NCBI GenBank assembly: GCA_947467345.1 | Contig: CANIHD010000023.1 | Span: forward strand, 1 to 41,784 | Length of the DNA: 41,784 bases | Direction of reading: 5' to 3' | Origin: Alphaproteobacteria bacterium | GTDB taxonomy: Bacteria > Pseudomonadota > Alphaproteobacteria > Micropepsales > Micropepsaceae | Shown here: positions 1 to 12,994 of the stretch, piece by piece | How the letters are laid out: each line of letters begins with the position of its first letter | How positions within the stretch are numbered: the stretch's first letter is position 1 | Program-made: the position numbers and the translations under genes | The notes under the pieces: model-generated | Databases searched by the model: none | Told to the model about the DNA's origin: nothing | Seen by the model: only the letters and a program-made list of their open reading frames with translations

Positions 1-126
1 GGCGACAACATCACGATCGAAGTCGAACTGATCGTTCCGATCGCGATGGAAGAAAAACTGCGCTTCGCCATCCGCGAAGGCGGCCGTACCGTCGGTGCAG
101 GCGTCGTCGCGAAAATCGTGAAATAG
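1..126 (+). CDS. tuf: Elongation factor Tu, 3' end only (first copy)
   Basis: These are the last 41 codons of an EF-Tu gene cut by the window edge; they encode the end of the third beta-barrel domain, finishing in VVAKIVK. EF-Tu carries aminoacyl-tRNA to the ribosome as a GTP complex. The 125 bases 1-125 are identical to 19440-19564 of the complete tuf gene in the same window; the copies first differ in the stop codon (TAG here, TAA there). This is the usual two-tuf arrangement of proteobacteria, with one copy upstream of trpT-secE-nusG. The missing N-terminal part lies outside the window. Confidence 0.97.
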   Translation, partial: GDNITIEVELIVPIAMEEKLRFAIREGGRTVGAGVVAKIVK

Positions 127-141
127 ATTTGAAATCGTGCG

Positions 142-170
142 CCCAGCCTTGCCGGTAACGGTAGGCTGGG
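142..170 (+). other. Hairpin between tuf and tRNA-Trp
   Basis: CCCAGCCT (142-149) pairs with AGGCTGGG (163-170), and an inner CCG (152-154) pairs with CGG (159-161) around a GTAA loop. There is no T-run after the stem, so it is not a classical intrinsic terminator. It sits 10 nt before the mature tRNA 5' end and could be an RNA processing or tuf mRNA 3'-end stabilising structure; this role is inferred. Confidence 0.5.
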
Positions 171-179
171 TGTGCAAAT

Positions 180-255
180 AGGAGTGTAGCTCAGTTGGTA
201 GAGCATCGGTCTCCAAAACCGAGGGCCGTGGGTTCGAGTCCCTCCACTCCTGCCA
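180..255 (+). tRNA. trpT: tRNA-Trp (anticodon CCA)
   Basis: The 76-nt cloverleaf is complete: acceptor stem AGGAGTG (180-186) with CACTCCT (245-251), discriminator G252 and encoded CCA at 253-255. The anticodon stem is TCGGT (206-210) with ACCGA (218-222), and the loop CTCCAAA carries anticodon CCA at 213-215, which reads UGG. The T-loop has the expected GGTTCGAGTCC pattern. Placement between tuf and secE is the classical bacterial arrangement. Confidence 0.98.
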
Positions 256-284
256 CATCCAGTTGAGCGCAGCGCAAATTATAT

Positions 285-518
285 ATGGCGGACAACACAA
301 CCAAAGACGTGACGGCGGCGCCGGTAAAGCGCGTCACACTCCTGCAATTTTATCAGGAGGTGCGTCGCGAAACGTCGAAGGTCACTTGGCCGACCTGGAA
401 GGAAACATGGCTGACCACTGTGATGGTGTTCATCATGGTCGCTCTGATCATGGTGTTTTTTCTTGCGGTCGACACGACATTGAGTTTCGGCGTTCGCCTG
501 CTTTTGGGGCTGGGCTGA
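285..518 (+). CDS. secE: Preprotein translocase subunit SecE
   Basis: SecE is the small essential subunit that clamps SecY in the inner-membrane Sec translocon. The 77-residue protein is the short single-span form found in most bacteria outside the gamma group: an amphipathic helix with the family signature around FYQEVRRETSKVTWPTWKE (residues 22-40), followed by one transmembrane helix at about 42-62. It begins 29 nt after tRNA-Trp and is followed by nusG 21 nt downstream, the conserved secE-nusG pair. SecY, its partner, is encoded later in this window. Confidence 0.97.
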   Translation: MADNTTKDVTAAPVKRVTLLQFYQEVRRETSKVTWPTWKETWLTTVMVFIMVALIMVFFLAVDTTLSFGVRLLLGLG

Positions 519-539
519 GCGTATGATGAGGAAAGCGCA

Positions 540-1070
540 ATGAGCGCGCATTGGTATATCGTTCAGACCTACTCGAACTTCGAGAAGAAGGCCGCCGAGG
601 AGATCAAGCGTCAGGCGCAGATCCAAGGCATTGGCGATCTGATCGAAGACGTGATGGTGCCGACCGAGGAAGTCGTGGAAGTGCGCCGCGGACATAAGGT
701 CAACGCGGAACGCAAATTCCTTCCCGGCTATATTCTCGTGCGCGCCGATCTGACCAATGAAGCCTATCATCTGATCAAGAATGTGCCGAAGGTCACCGGC
801 TTTCTTGGTCAGAACAACAAGCCGATGCCGCTGCGCCAGGGTGAGGTCGATCGTATCCTCAATCAGGTTCAGGAAGGTGCCGAGCGTCCGAAGCCCTCGA
901 TCATATTCGAGATCGGGGAGCAGGTGCGCGTGGCCGATGGTCCGTTCACCTCGTTCAACGGTGTTGTCGAGGAAGTCGATGAAGACCGTTCGCGTTTGAA
1001 AGTGGCCGTGTCCATCTTCGGCCGCGCGACGCCGGTGGAGCTGGAGTTTACGCAGGTCGAAAAAGTTTAG
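540..1070 (+). CDS. nusG: Transcription termination/antitermination factor NusG
   Basis: NusG binds RNA polymerase through its N-terminal NGN domain and contacts Rho or ribosomal protein S10 through its C-terminal KOW domain, coupling transcription with termination and translation. The 176 residues show the NGN start ([19 protein letters not shown]), the conserved FLPGYILV stretch and a C-terminal KOW motif ([19 protein letters not shown]). A GAGG ribosome site at 528-531 supports the ATG at 540. It sits between secE and rplK as usual. Both partners, rpoBC and rpsJ, are in the same window. Confidence 0.98.
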   Translation: MSAHWYIVQTYSNFEKKAAEEIKRQAQIQGIGDLIEDVMVPTEEVVEVRRGHKVNAERKFLPGYILVRADLTNEAYHLIKNVPKVTGFLGQNNKPMPLRQGEVDRILNQVQEGAERPKPSIIFEIGEQVRVADGPFTSFNGVVEEVDEDRSRLKVAVSIFGRATPVELEFTQVEKV

Positions 1071-1137
1071 TTTCGTTTTGGTTTTTTAAGCGGGAGGCCG
1101 TCGCCCGGCCATTTGAACCGCGCAACAGGAGAAGAGA

Positions 1138-1566
1138 ATGGCGAAGAAGATTGTTGGTTACATCAAACTGCAGGTGCCCGCGGGCGCGGCGAATCCCTCG
1201 CCGCCTATCGGCCCTGCACTGGGCCAGCGCGGCCTGAACATCATGGAGTTCTGCAAATCGTTCAACGCGAAGACGCAGGACCAGGAAAAAGGAATGCCGA
1301 TCCCGGTGAGCATCACCGTGTTCTCGGACAAATCCTTCACCTTCGAAATGAAGACGCCGCCGGCGTCGTATTTTCTGAAGAAGGCCGCAAAATTGGACGG
1401 TGGCTCCAAAGCCCCCGGACGCGATTTTAAAGGCTCGGTCTCGATGGCCGATGTCCGCAAGATTGCCGAGGCCAAAATGAAGGATCTGAACGCAAACGAC
1501 ATCGACGCAGCGGCCAAAATGATTGTCGGCTCGGCCCGCTCGATGGGTATCGAGATTAAGGGGTAG
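1138..1566 (+). CDS. rplK: Large ribosomal subunit protein L11
   Basis: L11 binds 23S rRNA in the GTPase-associated centre and is needed for factor binding and for RelA activation. The 142-residue length and the motifs [26 protein letters not shown] near the start (split N-domain switch region) and the [12 protein letters not shown]-terminus are typical. AGGAG at 1127-1131 precedes the ATG. It is followed after 3 nt by rplA. In E. coli the rplK-rplA mRNA is repressed by L1; no L1 site was demonstrated here. Confidence 0.98.
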   Translation: MAKKIVGYIKLQVPAGAANPSPPIGPALGQRGLNIMEFCKSFNAKTQDQEKGMPIPVSITVFSDKSFTFEMKTPPASYFLKKAAKLDGGSKAPGRDFKGSVSMADVRKIAEAKMKDLNANDIDAAAKMIVGSARSMGIEIKG

Positions 1567-1569
1567 GCC

Positions 1570-2274
1570 ATGAAAATCGGAAAACGCACAGTCAAAGCCC
1601 GCGAAGGCGTCGACCCGGAAAAGCAATATCCGCTGGATGAAGCGGTGAAGATGGTCAAGACGCGCGCCACCGCGAAGTTCGACGAGACCATTGAAGTCGC
1701 CATGAATCTCGGCGTCGATCCGCGCCACGCCGACCAGATGGTCCGTGGCGTTGTCGCGCTGCCCAACGGCACCGGACGCACGTCGATCGTGGCCGTGTTC
1801 GCCAAAGGCGCCAAGGCGGAAGAAGCCAAGAAGGCGGGCGCCGATATCGTCGGCGCTGAAGATCTGGCCGAGATCGTGGGCAAGGGCGAAATCAATTTCG
1901 ACCGCTGCATTGCGACTCCGGACATGATGGGCCTCGTCGGCCGCCTCGGTAAGGTGCTCGGCCCGCGCGGCCTGATGCCGAACCCGAAAGTCGGCACCGT
2001 GACCATGGATGTGACCCAGGCCGTTCGCGATGCGAAGGGTGGGGCGGTGGAATTCCGCGTCGAGAAAGCCGGTATCGTTCACGCCGGCGTCGGCAAGGCC
2101 AGCTTCGAAGAGAAGGCGATCGCGGACAATATTCGCGCGCTGATCGACAGCGTGGCGAAAGCCCGTCCGGCCGGTGCAAAAGGCACCTATCTGAAGCGGA
2201 TTTCGGTGAGCTCGACCATGGGACCCGGTGTGAAGATCACGCTCGCGTCCGTCGGTCAGGGCGAAGCGCAATAG
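1570..2274 (+). CDS. rplA: Large ribosomal subunit protein L1
   Basis: L1 forms the mobile L1 stalk that helps release deacylated tRNA from the E site, and in many bacteria represses its own operon mRNA. The 234-residue length is normal. The family signature around [19 protein letters not shown] is present near residues 132-152, and the N-terminal stretch [21 protein letters not shown] is typical. It is tightly coupled to rplK and followed by a 282-nt structured spacer before rplJ. Confidence 0.98.
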   Translation: MKIGKRTVKAREGVDPEKQYPLDEAVKMVKTRATAKFDETIEVAMNLGVDPRHADQMVRGVVALPNGTGRTSIVAVFAKGAKAEEAKKAGADIVGAEDLAEIVGKGEINFDRCIATPDMMGLVGRLGKVLGPRGLMPNPKVGTVTMDVTQAVRDAKGGAVEFRVEKAGIVHAGVGKASFEEKAIADNIRALIDSVAKARPAGAKGTYLKRISVSSTMGPGVKITLASVGQGEAQ

Positions 2275-2283
2275 TTTTGTTAC

Positions 2284-2380
2284 CTCATCGCGGCGGTTAG
2301 CCCCACGCGATGAGCACTGCTTCCGGCGCGCGTTTCGCCGGAATACCTGTCCGAGACCGCGGGCGTCTCCATCTGGAGAC
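2284..2380 (+). promoter_or_regulatory. Structured leader upstream of rplJ (L10-leader-like)
   Basis: The spacer 2275-2556 between rplA and rplJ holds stacked hairpins. CTCATCGCG (2284-2292) pairs with CGCGATGAG (2306-2314). TTCCGGCG (2321-2328) pairs with CGCCGGAA (2336-2343). GTCTCC (2365-2370) pairs with GGAGAC (2375-2380) around ATCT. The last stem can be replaced by GAGAC (2353-2357) pairing with GTCTC (2365-2369), so two exclusive folds exist. In many bacteria L10 or the L10-L12 complex binds such a leader to repress rplJL; that role is inferred here from position and structure. No promoter was confidently identified. Confidence 0.6.
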
Positions 2381-2556
2381 TTAATCCACCAGCCGGCGAT
2401 AGACGGGGCGATAACCGAATTTTCACGGGCCTAGGTCCGCGAGCATTCGGATTTGAACCCTGGGGCAGGAGATCGTCCGTATCCGGAAGGATATGGGGGT
2501 CGAACCACAGGGGGCTGCGAAGAAACGTGCTTCGTGGCCATAGAGAAGGAGTGGGT

Positions 2557-3069
2557 ATGGACAGAGTCCAAAAAGCCGAATCCGTGAAGGAGTTGAACAG
2601 CCTTTTTGCGGATGCCGGTGCTGTCGTCGTCGCCCACTATAGCGGCATGACGGTTGCCCAAATGGGCGAACTTCGCTCGCGCCTCAGCGCGGCCGGAGCT
2701 TCGTTCAAGGTGGCGAAAAACCGTCTAGCCAAGCGTGCGCTCGAAGGAACGCCCGCGGAAGGCATCAGCGACCTTTTCAACGGACCAACGGGAATTGCCT
2801 ATTCAAAGGACCCCGTTGCCGCGCCGAAGGTCATCGTTGCCTACGCCAAGGAAAACGACAAGCTCGTGATCCTCGGTGGAGCCGCGGTGGGCGCGGTGCT
2901 CGATCTCAAGGGTGTCAAAACCCTGGCCGAGTTGCCGTCGCTTGATCAACTCCGGGGCAAGATTGTCGGCCTTCTGCAGGCGCCTGCGACGAAAATCGCG
3001 GGCATCCTCCAGGCGCCGGCCGGTCAATTGGCCCGGGTCGTTTCTGCGTACGCAAACAAGGCGGCGTGA
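2557..3069 (+). CDS. rplJ: Large ribosomal subunit protein L10
   Basis: L10 (P0) anchors the L7/L12 dimers on the ribosome stalk. The chosen ATG gives 170 residues starting [19 protein letters not shown] (2543-2551) lies 5 nt upstream. An in-frame GTG at 2527 would add 10 residues not seen in the family and was not used. Family features include [14 protein letters not shown] and the [13 protein letters not shown] segment, and the alanine-rich C-terminal helix is the L12 docking site. The stop is 46 nt before rplL, as in the usual rplJL unit. Confidence 0.97.
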   Translation: MDRVQKAESVKELNSLFADAGAVVVAHYSGMTVAQMGELRSRLSAAGASFKVAKNRLAKRALEGTPAEGISDLFNGPTGIAYSKDPVAAPKVIVAYAKENDKLVILGGAAVGAVLDLKGVKTLAELPSLDQLRGKIVGLLQAPATKIAGILQAPAGQLARVVSAYANKAA

Positions 3070-3115
3070 AGCACTGGAATTCTCAATGTCAAATCCGATA
3101 TAGAGGAACTAAGAA

Positions 3116-3490
3116 ATGGCAAATCTCCAACAATTGGTTGATGATCTTTCGAAGCTGACCGTCCTTGAGGCGGCCGAGCTTTCCAAGCTGCTTGAAGAAA
3201 AATGGGGCGTTTCCGCCGCGGCTCCGGTCGCAGCGGCAGCAGCTCCGGCGGGCGCCGCGCCGGCGGCGGCTGTCGAGAAGACCGAGTTCACGGTCGTTCT
3301 CGCGGCAGCTGGCGACAAGAAGATCAACGTCATCAAAGAAGTCCGGGCGATCACCGGCCTTGGTCTGAAGGAAGCGAAAGACCTCGTTGAGGCCGCTCCG
3401 AAGGAAGTAAAGGTCGACGTCTCCAAGGACGAAGCCGAGAAGATCAAGAAACAGCTCGAAGAAGCAGGCGCTAAGGTCGAGCTGAAATAA
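3116..3490 (+). CDS. rplL: Large ribosomal subunit protein L7/L12
   Basis: L7/L12 is the multicopy stalk protein that recruits and stimulates translational GTPases. The 124 residues show an N-terminal dimerisation helix (about 1-30), an Ala/Pro-rich flexible hinge (about 35-52), and the conserved C-terminal domain with EKTEFTVVL and the [16 protein letters not shown] helix. GAGGAA lies about 8 nt before the ATG. It is followed by an attenuator-like hairpin and then rpoB. Confidence 0.98.
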   Translation: MANLQQLVDDLSKLTVLEAAELSKLLEEKWGVSAAAPVAAAAAPAGAAPAAAVEKTEFTVVLAAAGDKKINVIKEVRAITGLGLKEAKDLVEAAPKEVKVDVSKDEAEKIKKQLEEAGAKVELK

Positions 3491-3541
3491 GGAGGCGTGA
3501 GCAGCTGACGAAGCTGACGCGCATCGTTCACCGATACCCCT

Positions 3542-3580
3542 CTCTCCGGCGGATTGCTTCTGCCGGGGAGTGGGTTTTTT
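3542..3580 (+). terminator. Intrinsic terminator or attenuator between rplL and rpoB
   Basis: CTCTCCGGC (3542-3550) pairs with GCCGGGGAG (3562-3570) with one T-G wobble, followed closely by TTTTTT (3575-3580). This is a good Rho-independent terminator shape inside an operon, so partial read-through is expected. In E. coli an attenuator at the same place makes ribosomal protein genes more transcribed than rpoBC. The efficiency here is unknown. Confidence 0.75.
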
Positions 3581-3620
3581 CGCATCATATGCACTGCTAC
3601 TGCTAGGCAAGGAATCGTCG

Positions 3621-6600
3621 ATGTCTCTTTCGTTCACCGGCAAGAAACGCGTCCGCAAGCTCTTTGGCCACATGGTTGAAGTGGCGCAGATGCCGAACCT
3701 CATTGAGGTTCAGAAGACATCCTATGACCAGTTCTTGCAGGTTGAGAAACCGGCGGAGGGGCGTTTGGACCAAGGCCTGCAAACGGTCTTTCAGTCCGTG
3801 TTTCCGATCAGCGATTTTTCCGAGAGCTCGACCTTGGAATATGTCGATTATCATTTTGAAGAACCGAAATACGACGTCGAAGAGTGCCAACAGCGCTCCA
3901 TGACCTATGCGGCGCCCTTGAAGGTGACGCTGCGTCTGATCGTGTTTGATGTCGATCAAGAAACCGGCGCGAAGTCAGTCAAGGATATCAAGGAACAAGA
4001 CGTCTATATGGGCGACGTTCCTTTGATGACGAATAACGGCACCTTCGTCGTGAACGGCACCGAGCGCGTGATCGTTTCGCAGATGCATCGTTCGCCGGGC
4101 GTGTTTTTCGATCACGACAAGGGCAAGACGCATTCGTCGGGCAAGCTGTTGTTTGCCGCCCGCGTAATTCCCTATCGCGGTTCGTGGCTCGATCTTGAAT
4201 TCGACGCGAAGGACATCGTGCATGTCCGTATCGACCGTCGCCGCAAATTGCCGGCGACGACGCTGCTTTACGCGCTCGGCCTCGATCAGGAAGGCATCCT
4301 GGATTATTTCTACTCCAAGGTCCCGTTCCGCTCGAGCAAAGACGGTTCGTGGTCGACTCCGGTGGAGCCGATCTGGATGCGCAATGCCAAGCCGGTCGGC
4401 GACTGGACGAATCCCAAGACAGGCGAAGTGCTGACCGAACCCGGCCAGAAGATCACCGTGCGCGCGCTGCGCAAATGGCAGGAAGAAGGCATCAAGAGCA
4501 TTTCCGTCTCCGATGATGATTTGATCGGCCGCTATTCCGCGCTCGATATGGTCAATGTCGAAACCGGCGAAATCTTCGTGGAAGCAGGCGACGAGTTGAA
4601 CGCCGCCAACATCACGACGCTGCGCGAAAACGGTTTCCAGGAAATCGTCACCATCAACGTCGATCACATTAATATCGGCGCCTATGTCCGCAACACCATG
4701 GCGGTGGACAAGAACCATTCGCGCGAACAGGCGCTGGTCGACATCTATCGCGTGATGCGTCCTGGCGAACCGCCGACGGCGGAAACGGCCGAAACTCTGT
4801 TCTCGCAATTGTTCTTCGACTCCGAGCGCTACGATCTTTCGAGCGTTGGCCGCGTGAAGATGAACATGCGCCTGAGCCTCGATGTGCCGGACACCACGCG
4901 CACGCTGCGCAAAGACGACATCCTCGCCATCCTTAAGGCGCTCGCGGATCTGCGCGACGGCCGCGGCGAAATCGACGATATCGACAATCTTGGCAATCGC
5001 CGCGTGCGTTCGGTCGGCGAGCTGATGGAAAATCAGTTCCGCATCGGCCTTCTGCGTATGGAACGGGCGATCAAGGAGCGCATGTCCAGCGTCGATATCG
5101 ACACTGTCATGCCGCACGACCTTATCAATGCGAAACCTGTGGCCGCCGCGGTGCGCGAATTCTTCGGCTCGTCGCAGCTGTCGCAGTTCATGGACCAAAC
5201 CAACCCGCTTTCGGAAGTCACGCATAAGCGCCGCCTCTCAGCCCTTGGACCTGGCGGTTTGACTCGCGAACGCGCCGGCTTCGAAGTGCGCGACGTGCAT
5301 CCGACGCATTATGGACGTATCTGCCCGATTGAAACGCCGGAAGGCCCGAATATCGGTCTGATCAACTCGCTCGCGACCTACGCGCGCGTGAATAAATACG
5401 GCTTCATCGAAAGCCCGTATCGGAAAGTGAACGACAAGCGTGTCACCGACGAGGTCATCTATCTCTCGGCAATGGAAGAGGCCAAATACACCATTGCCCA
5501 GGCCAATGCCGGCATGGATAGCCGCAACCGCATCACCGACGAGCTGGTGTCGTGCCGCAAAGGCGGCAACTTCATCATGACGACACCGGAGATGGTCGAT
5601 TTCATTGACGTGTCGCCGAAGCAGCTTGTGTCGGTCGCCGCGTCGCTGATCCCGTTCCTTGAGAACGACGACGCCAACCGCGCGCTCATGGGTTCCAACA
5701 TGCAACGCCAGGCCGTTCCGCTGCTAACGGCGGAAGCGCCTTTGGTCGGCACCGGCATGGAAGAAGTTGTGGCGCATGACTCGGGCGCTGCCATCGCGGC
5801 ACGCCGCGCCGGCATCGTCGATCAGGTCGATGCGACGCGTATCGTCATTCGTGCGACCGAAGAAACCGATGCCACACGTCCCGGCGTCGATATTTATCGC
5901 CTGTCGAAATTCCAACGCTCGAACCAGAACACCTGCATCAATCAGCGTCCGCTAGTTAAAGTGGGCGATCAGGTGAAGAAGGGCGACATCGTTGCCGACG
6001 GTCCGTCGACGCAGTTCGGCGAACTGGCTCTCGGCAAGAACGTGCTAGTCGCGTTCATGCCGTGGAACGGTTACAATTTCGAAGACTCCATCCTCATCTC
6101 CGAGCGCATCGTGCGCGACGACGTCTTCACCTCGATCCATATCGAGGAATTCGAGACGATGGCGCGTGACACCAAGCTCGGGCCTGAGGAAATAACGCGC
6201 GACATTCCCAATGTCGGTGAAGAGGCTCTCAAGAACCTCGACGAAGCCGGCATCGTTTATATCGGCGCTGAAGTGAACGCCGGCGATATTCTGGTGGGCA
6301 AGGTGACGCCGAAGGGCGAAACGCCAATGACTCCAGAAGAGAAATTGCTGCGCGCCATCTTCGGCGAAAAGGCGGCCGACGTTCGCGATACCTCGCTTCG
6401 CGTGCCGCCGGGCGTCACCGGAACGATCGTGGAAGTGCGGGTGTTCAACCGTCACGGCATCGACAAAGACCAGCGCGCGCTGGCGATTGAACGCGCCGAA
6501 GAAGAACGCCTAGCCAAGGACCGCGACGACGAACTCGCGATTCTGGAGCGCAATATTTTCGCGCGCCTCAGCGAACTTCTGCTCGGCAAGGCAGCGGCAT

Positions 6601-7703
6601 CTGGTCCGAAGGGATTGGCGCCCGACACCAAGATCGCGCAGACCACGCTGGATGGGCTTGCCCGTCATTTGTGGTGGCAGATCGGCCTGCGCAATGAAAA
6701 GGCGCAAGGCGAAGTTGAGTCTCTGAAGAAGCAATACGACGAATCCAAAAACCGTTTGGATAAGCGTTTTGCCGACAAGGTCGACAAATTGCGCCGCGGC
6801 GACGAACTTGCGCCGGGCGTGATGAAAATGGTCAAAGTGTTCGTCGCGGTGAAGCGCAAGCTGCAGCCGGGCGACAAGATGGCCGGCCGTCACGGCAATA
6901 AGGGCGTTATCTCGAAAATCGTGCCGATGGAAGACATGCCGTATCTGGAAGACGGCACCAATGTCGACATCGTGCTCAATCCGTTGGGCGTGCCTTCGCG
7001 CATGAATGTCGGGCAGATTCTGGAAACCCATTTGGGCTGGGCTTCGGCCGGCCTCGGGCGCCAGATCGGCGACATGTTGGACAAGGTACATCGCGACGGC
7101 AAAGTCGAACCGCTGCGCAAGATGTTGAAAACCGTCTATGCGGGCGACGACCGTTTGTCCGAGCTCGACGAGCCGGGTCTGCTTGAGATGGCGCATAATC
7201 TGCGGCCGGGCGTTCCGATGGCGACACCCGTGTTCGACGGCGCCAAGGAAAAGGACATTGTCGATATGCTGCGTCAGGCCGGTCTCAGCGAGTCCGGGCA
7301 GGTGATCCTGCATGACGGGCGTACCGGCGAGGCGTTCAAACGTCCCGTTACCGTCGGCTACATCTACATGCTGAAGCTGCACCATTTGGTGGACGACAAG
7401 ATCCACGCGCGTTCCATCGGTCCGTACAGTCTCGTCACCCAGCAACCTTTGGGCGGCAAGGCGCAGTTCGGCGGACAGCGCTTCGGCGAAATGGAAGTGT
7501 GGGCCCTCGAAGCCTATGGCTCCGCCTACACGCTGCAGGAAATTCTCACCGTTAAATCGGACGACGTGGCCGGCCGTACCAAGGTCTACGAGTCCATCGT
7601 GCGCGGCGAAGACAATTTCGAGGCCGGTATTCCGGAATCGTTCAACGTGTTGGTCAAGGAAATGCGTTCTCTCGGCCTAAACGTGGAGCTGCTGAATCAG
7701 TAG
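3621..7703 (+). CDS. rpoB: DNA-directed RNA polymerase subunit beta
   Basis: This is the beta subunit of the RNA polymerase core, forming one half of the active-site cleft. The ATG at 3621 (protein start [16 protein letters not shown], 1360 residues) has an AAGGAA site at 3609-3614. An in-frame upstream ATG at 3570 lies inside the attenuator hairpin and was rejected. The rifampicin-pocket cluster reads [20 protein letters not shown] and then SALGPGG, the unmutated form. The C-terminus has the conserved [24 protein letters not shown]-like segment that packs on beta'. It is followed by rpoC after a structured 141-nt spacer. Confidence 0.98.
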   Translation: MSLSFTGKKRVRKLFGHMVEVAQMPNLIEVQKTSYDQFLQVEKPAEGRLDQGLQTVFQSVFPISDFSESSTLEYVDYHFEEPKYDVEECQQRSMTYAAPLKVTLRLIVFDVDQETGAKSVKDIKEQDVYMGDVPLMTNNGTFVVNGTERVIVSQMHRSPGVFFDHDKGKTHSSGKLLFAARVIPYRGSWLDLEFDAKDIVHVRIDRRRKLPATTLLYALGLDQEGILDYFYSKVPFRSSKDGSWSTPVEPIWMRNAKPVGDWTNPKTGEVLTEPGQKITVRALRKWQEEGIKSISVSDDDLIGRYSALDMVNVETGEIFVEAGDELNAANITTLRENGFQEIVTINVDHINIGAYVRNTMAVDKNHSREQALVDIYRVMRPGEPPTAETAETLFSQLFFDSERYDLSSVGRVKMNMRLSLDVPDTTRTLRKDDILAILKALADLRDGRGEIDDIDNLGNRRVRSVGELMENQFRIGLLRMERAIKERMSSVDIDTVMPHDLINAKPVAAAVREFFGSSQLSQFMDQTNPLSEVTHKRRLSALGPGGLTRERAGFEVRDVHPTHYGRICPIETPEGPNIGLINSLATYARVNKYGFIESPYRKVNDKRVTDEVIYLSAMEEAKYTIAQANAGMDSRNRITDELVSCRKGGNFIMTTPEMVDFIDVSPKQLVSVAASLIPFLENDDANRALMGSNMQRQAVPLLTAEAPLVGTGMEEVVAHDSGAAIAARRAGIVDQVDATRIVIRATEETDATRPGVDIYRLSKFQRSNQNTCINQRPLVKVGDQVKKGDIVADGPSTQFGELALGKNVLVAFMPWNGYNFEDSILISERIVRDDVFTSIHIEEFETMARDTKLGPEEITRDIPNVGEEALKNLDEAGIVYIGAEVNAGDILVGKVTPKGETPMTPEEKLLRAIFGEKAADVRDTSLRVPPGVTGTIVEVRVFNRHGIDKDQRALAIERAEEERLAKDRDDELAILERNIFARLSELLLGKAAASGPKGLAPDTKIAQTTLDGLARHLWWQIGLRNEKAQGEVESLKKQYDESKNRLDKRFADKVDKLRRGDELAPGVMKMVKVFVAVKRKLQPGDKMAGRHGNKGVISKIVPMEDMPYLEDGTNVDIVLNPLGVPSRMNVGQILETHLGWASAGLGRQIGDMLDKVHRDGKVEPLRKMLKTVYAGDDRLSELDEPGLLEMAHNLRPGVPMATPVFDGAKEKDIVDMLRQAGLSESGQVILHDGRTGEAFKRPVTVGYIYMLKLHHLVDDKIHARSIGPYSLVTQQPLGGKAQFGGQRFGEMEVWALEAYGSAYTLQEILTVKSDDVAGRTKVYESIVRGEDNFEAGIPESFNVLVKEMRSLGLNVELLNQ

Positions 7704-7718
7704 GACCAAATAGAAGTC

Positions 7719-7766
7719 ATGCTTTCTCTCCTCGACAAGCAGGGGGCCAAGGCAAATGGAACTTAG
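7719..7766 (+). other. Possible 15-codon mini-ORF in the rpoB-rpoC spacer
   Basis: An ATG at 7719 opens 15 codons (MLSLLDKQGAKANGT) closed by TAG at 7764-7766. It overlaps the first arm of one inverted repeat (7733-7740) and ends just before the next (7773-7783). There is no strong ribosome site upstream, and the short length makes chance likely. If translated, ribosomes on it would block the first repeat arm. This is listed as a candidate only. Confidence 0.15.
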
Positions 7767-7821
7767 GAGTTTGCTCTCACTCTAAAATCCCGAGCTTGTC
7801 GCAGGGTTGAAGAGTGAGAGC
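7733..7821 (+). promoter_or_regulatory. Interleaved inverted repeats in the rpoB-rpoC spacer
   Basis: CGACAAGC (7733-7740) is complementary to GCTTGTCG (7794-7801), and GCTCTCACTCT (7773-7783) is complementary to AGAGTGAGAGC (7811-7821). The arms alternate a-b-a'-b', so in RNA they must form either a pseudoknot or two exclusive hairpins. The 11-bp stem ends 12 nt before the rpoC ribosome site AGAGG (7834-7838). No T-run follows, so termination is unlikely. A processing site or translation control element for rpoC is inferred. Confidence 0.5.
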
Positions 7822-7844
7822 GCACCAGACCAAAGAGGCACCTG

Positions 7845-12050
<4,206 letters not shown>

Positions 12051-12070
12051 GGCTTCGTCGTTTTGAAATG

Positions 12071-12104
12071 AAAAGGCCGCGCGGGAAACCACGCGGCCTT
12101 TTTC
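12071..12104 (+). terminator. Intrinsic terminator after rpoC
   Basis: AAAAGGCCGCG (12071-12081) pairs with CGCGGCCTTTT (12092-12102) around a 10-nt loop, with a T-rich run from 12099 onwards. It lies 20 nt after the rpoC stop, so the rplK-to-rpoC transcription unit ends here rather than reading into the str operon. Confidence 0.85.
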
Positions 12105-12126
12105 TTTTGTCTGGTGAGCTCGAAAA

Positions 12127-12272
12127 TCCCTCTCCCCTTGCGGGAGAGTGTGCCGAGGAGCAGGAGCTCCGAGGCGGGTGAGGGGCCTCTTTCGTCTCAG
12201 CCGTAAGGGAAAACCCTCACCCTGCTAGCTCCCTGCGGTCGCTAGCTTCCCTCTCCCACAAGGGGAGAGGGA
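12127..12272. repeat. 146-bp nested palindromic intergenic repeat
   Basis: The ends are perfect inverted repeats: TCCCTCTCCCCTTG (12127-12140) and CAAGGGGAGAGGGA (12259-12272), and the pairing continues inward with one mismatch (12141-12148 with 12251-12258). A second inner pair is GGGTGAGGG (12176-12184) with CCCTCACCC (12214-12222), and GCTAGC occurs at 12224-12229 and 12241-12246. Each outer arm is also self-complementary. This purine/pyrimidine-skewed pattern resembles dispersed palindromic repeats that are common between genes in alphaproteobacteria. It has no coding capacity. Copy number elsewhere cannot be seen from one window. Confidence 0.75.
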
Positions 12273-12319
12273 AAAAGGACGCGAGCTCTTCTCCGCAGGG
12301 AAAAGGGAATGCGTGCCGA

Positions 12320-12913
12320 TTATAGCGGACGAATTTTGACGTCGCGGAATTTCACGAGGCCGCCGCCATATTGCAGCGTAAACGGCCCGCGCGCGTGTTT
12401 CATATCCTGCACATTGACCGTTTGTTCGCCGTTCAACGTCACGGTCAATTGCGCCCCGCGCGCTGTGATCTCCAGTACATTCCAGCGATTGCCCGCTTGC
12501 GGCGGCGGCTGTTTGACGGGCGCCACATTGACGATCGCGCCGGTGGCGAATTCCTGCCCCGGGCGCTTGTCGTAGATATTGACCTCATAGCAGCTGTCGG
12601 CGCCGGGCATCGCACCATTGGCGCAGCGGATGAAGATGCCGCTATTGGCTTCGGGATCGACCCAGATCTCGGCGCGAATTTGAAAGTTGCCGTAGGACTC
12701 TTTGGAGACGAGGTGACCGCCGCCGGCATTGGCCTGCAGCGCGCCATCAGTAAGCGTCCAGTTGGCATCGCCCACGCGATTCCAATTGTCGAGATTAGAC
12801 AGGTTTAGAAGCGTGACCCAGCCGGTATTGTCTTGCGCCTGCGCCACCTCAACTGGAGACAATGCGGCAGCTCCGAGAAACAATGCTGCGGCGAGATATG
12901 TTTTCTTTTTCAT
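12320..12913 (-). CDS. Secreted DUF1080 (3-keto-disaccharide hydrolase-like) protein
   Basis: The 197-residue protein has a Sec signal peptide (MKKKTYLAAALFLGAAALSP, likely cut after AQA near residue 26) followed by one DUF1080 / 3-keto-disaccharide hydrolase domain, a concanavalin-like beta-sandwich. Typical features are GWVTLLNLSNLDNWN (family form LFNGKDLSGW), the YGNFQIRAEIWVDPEANSGIFIR segment, and the C-terminal LQYGGGLVKFRDVKIRPL. A GGGAGG site precedes the ATG. Members are linked to sugar binding or hydrolysis, but substrate is unknown here. It lies 81 nt downstream of the ABC exporter gene on the same strand and may be co-transcribed with it. Confidence 0.85.
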   Translation of the reverse strand: MKKKTYLAAALFLGAAALSPVEVAQAQDNTGWVTLLNLSNLDNWNRVGDANWTLTDGALQANAGGGHLVSKESYGNFQIRAEIWVDPEANSGIFIRCANGAMPGADSCYEVNIYDKRPGQEFATGAIVNVAPVKQPPPQAGNRWNVLEITARGAQLTVTLNGEQTVNVQDMKHARGPFTLQYGGGLVKFRDVKIRPL

Positions 12914-12994
12914 AGCGATCCTCCCACTGATCTGATTGAGAGACTGCCACGCCAATGCGCCTTCGCCAACCGGCCTCACGCATGCATGGACGCT

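Noticed and set aside
3570-3620. Upstream in-frame start for rpoB
   Set aside because: It lies within the attenuator stem and adds residues absent from the family; the ATG at 3621 has a proper ribosome site.
5160-5270. Possible rifampicin-resistance change in rpoB
   Set aside because: The cluster residues match the sensitive form; the Thr in [10 protein letters not shown] differs from E. coli but is, to my knowledge, common in alphaproteobacteria.
12051-12319. CRISPR-like array in the repetitive stretch after rpoC
   Set aside because: The repeats are inverted and nested, with no regular repeat-spacer units and no cas genes nearby.
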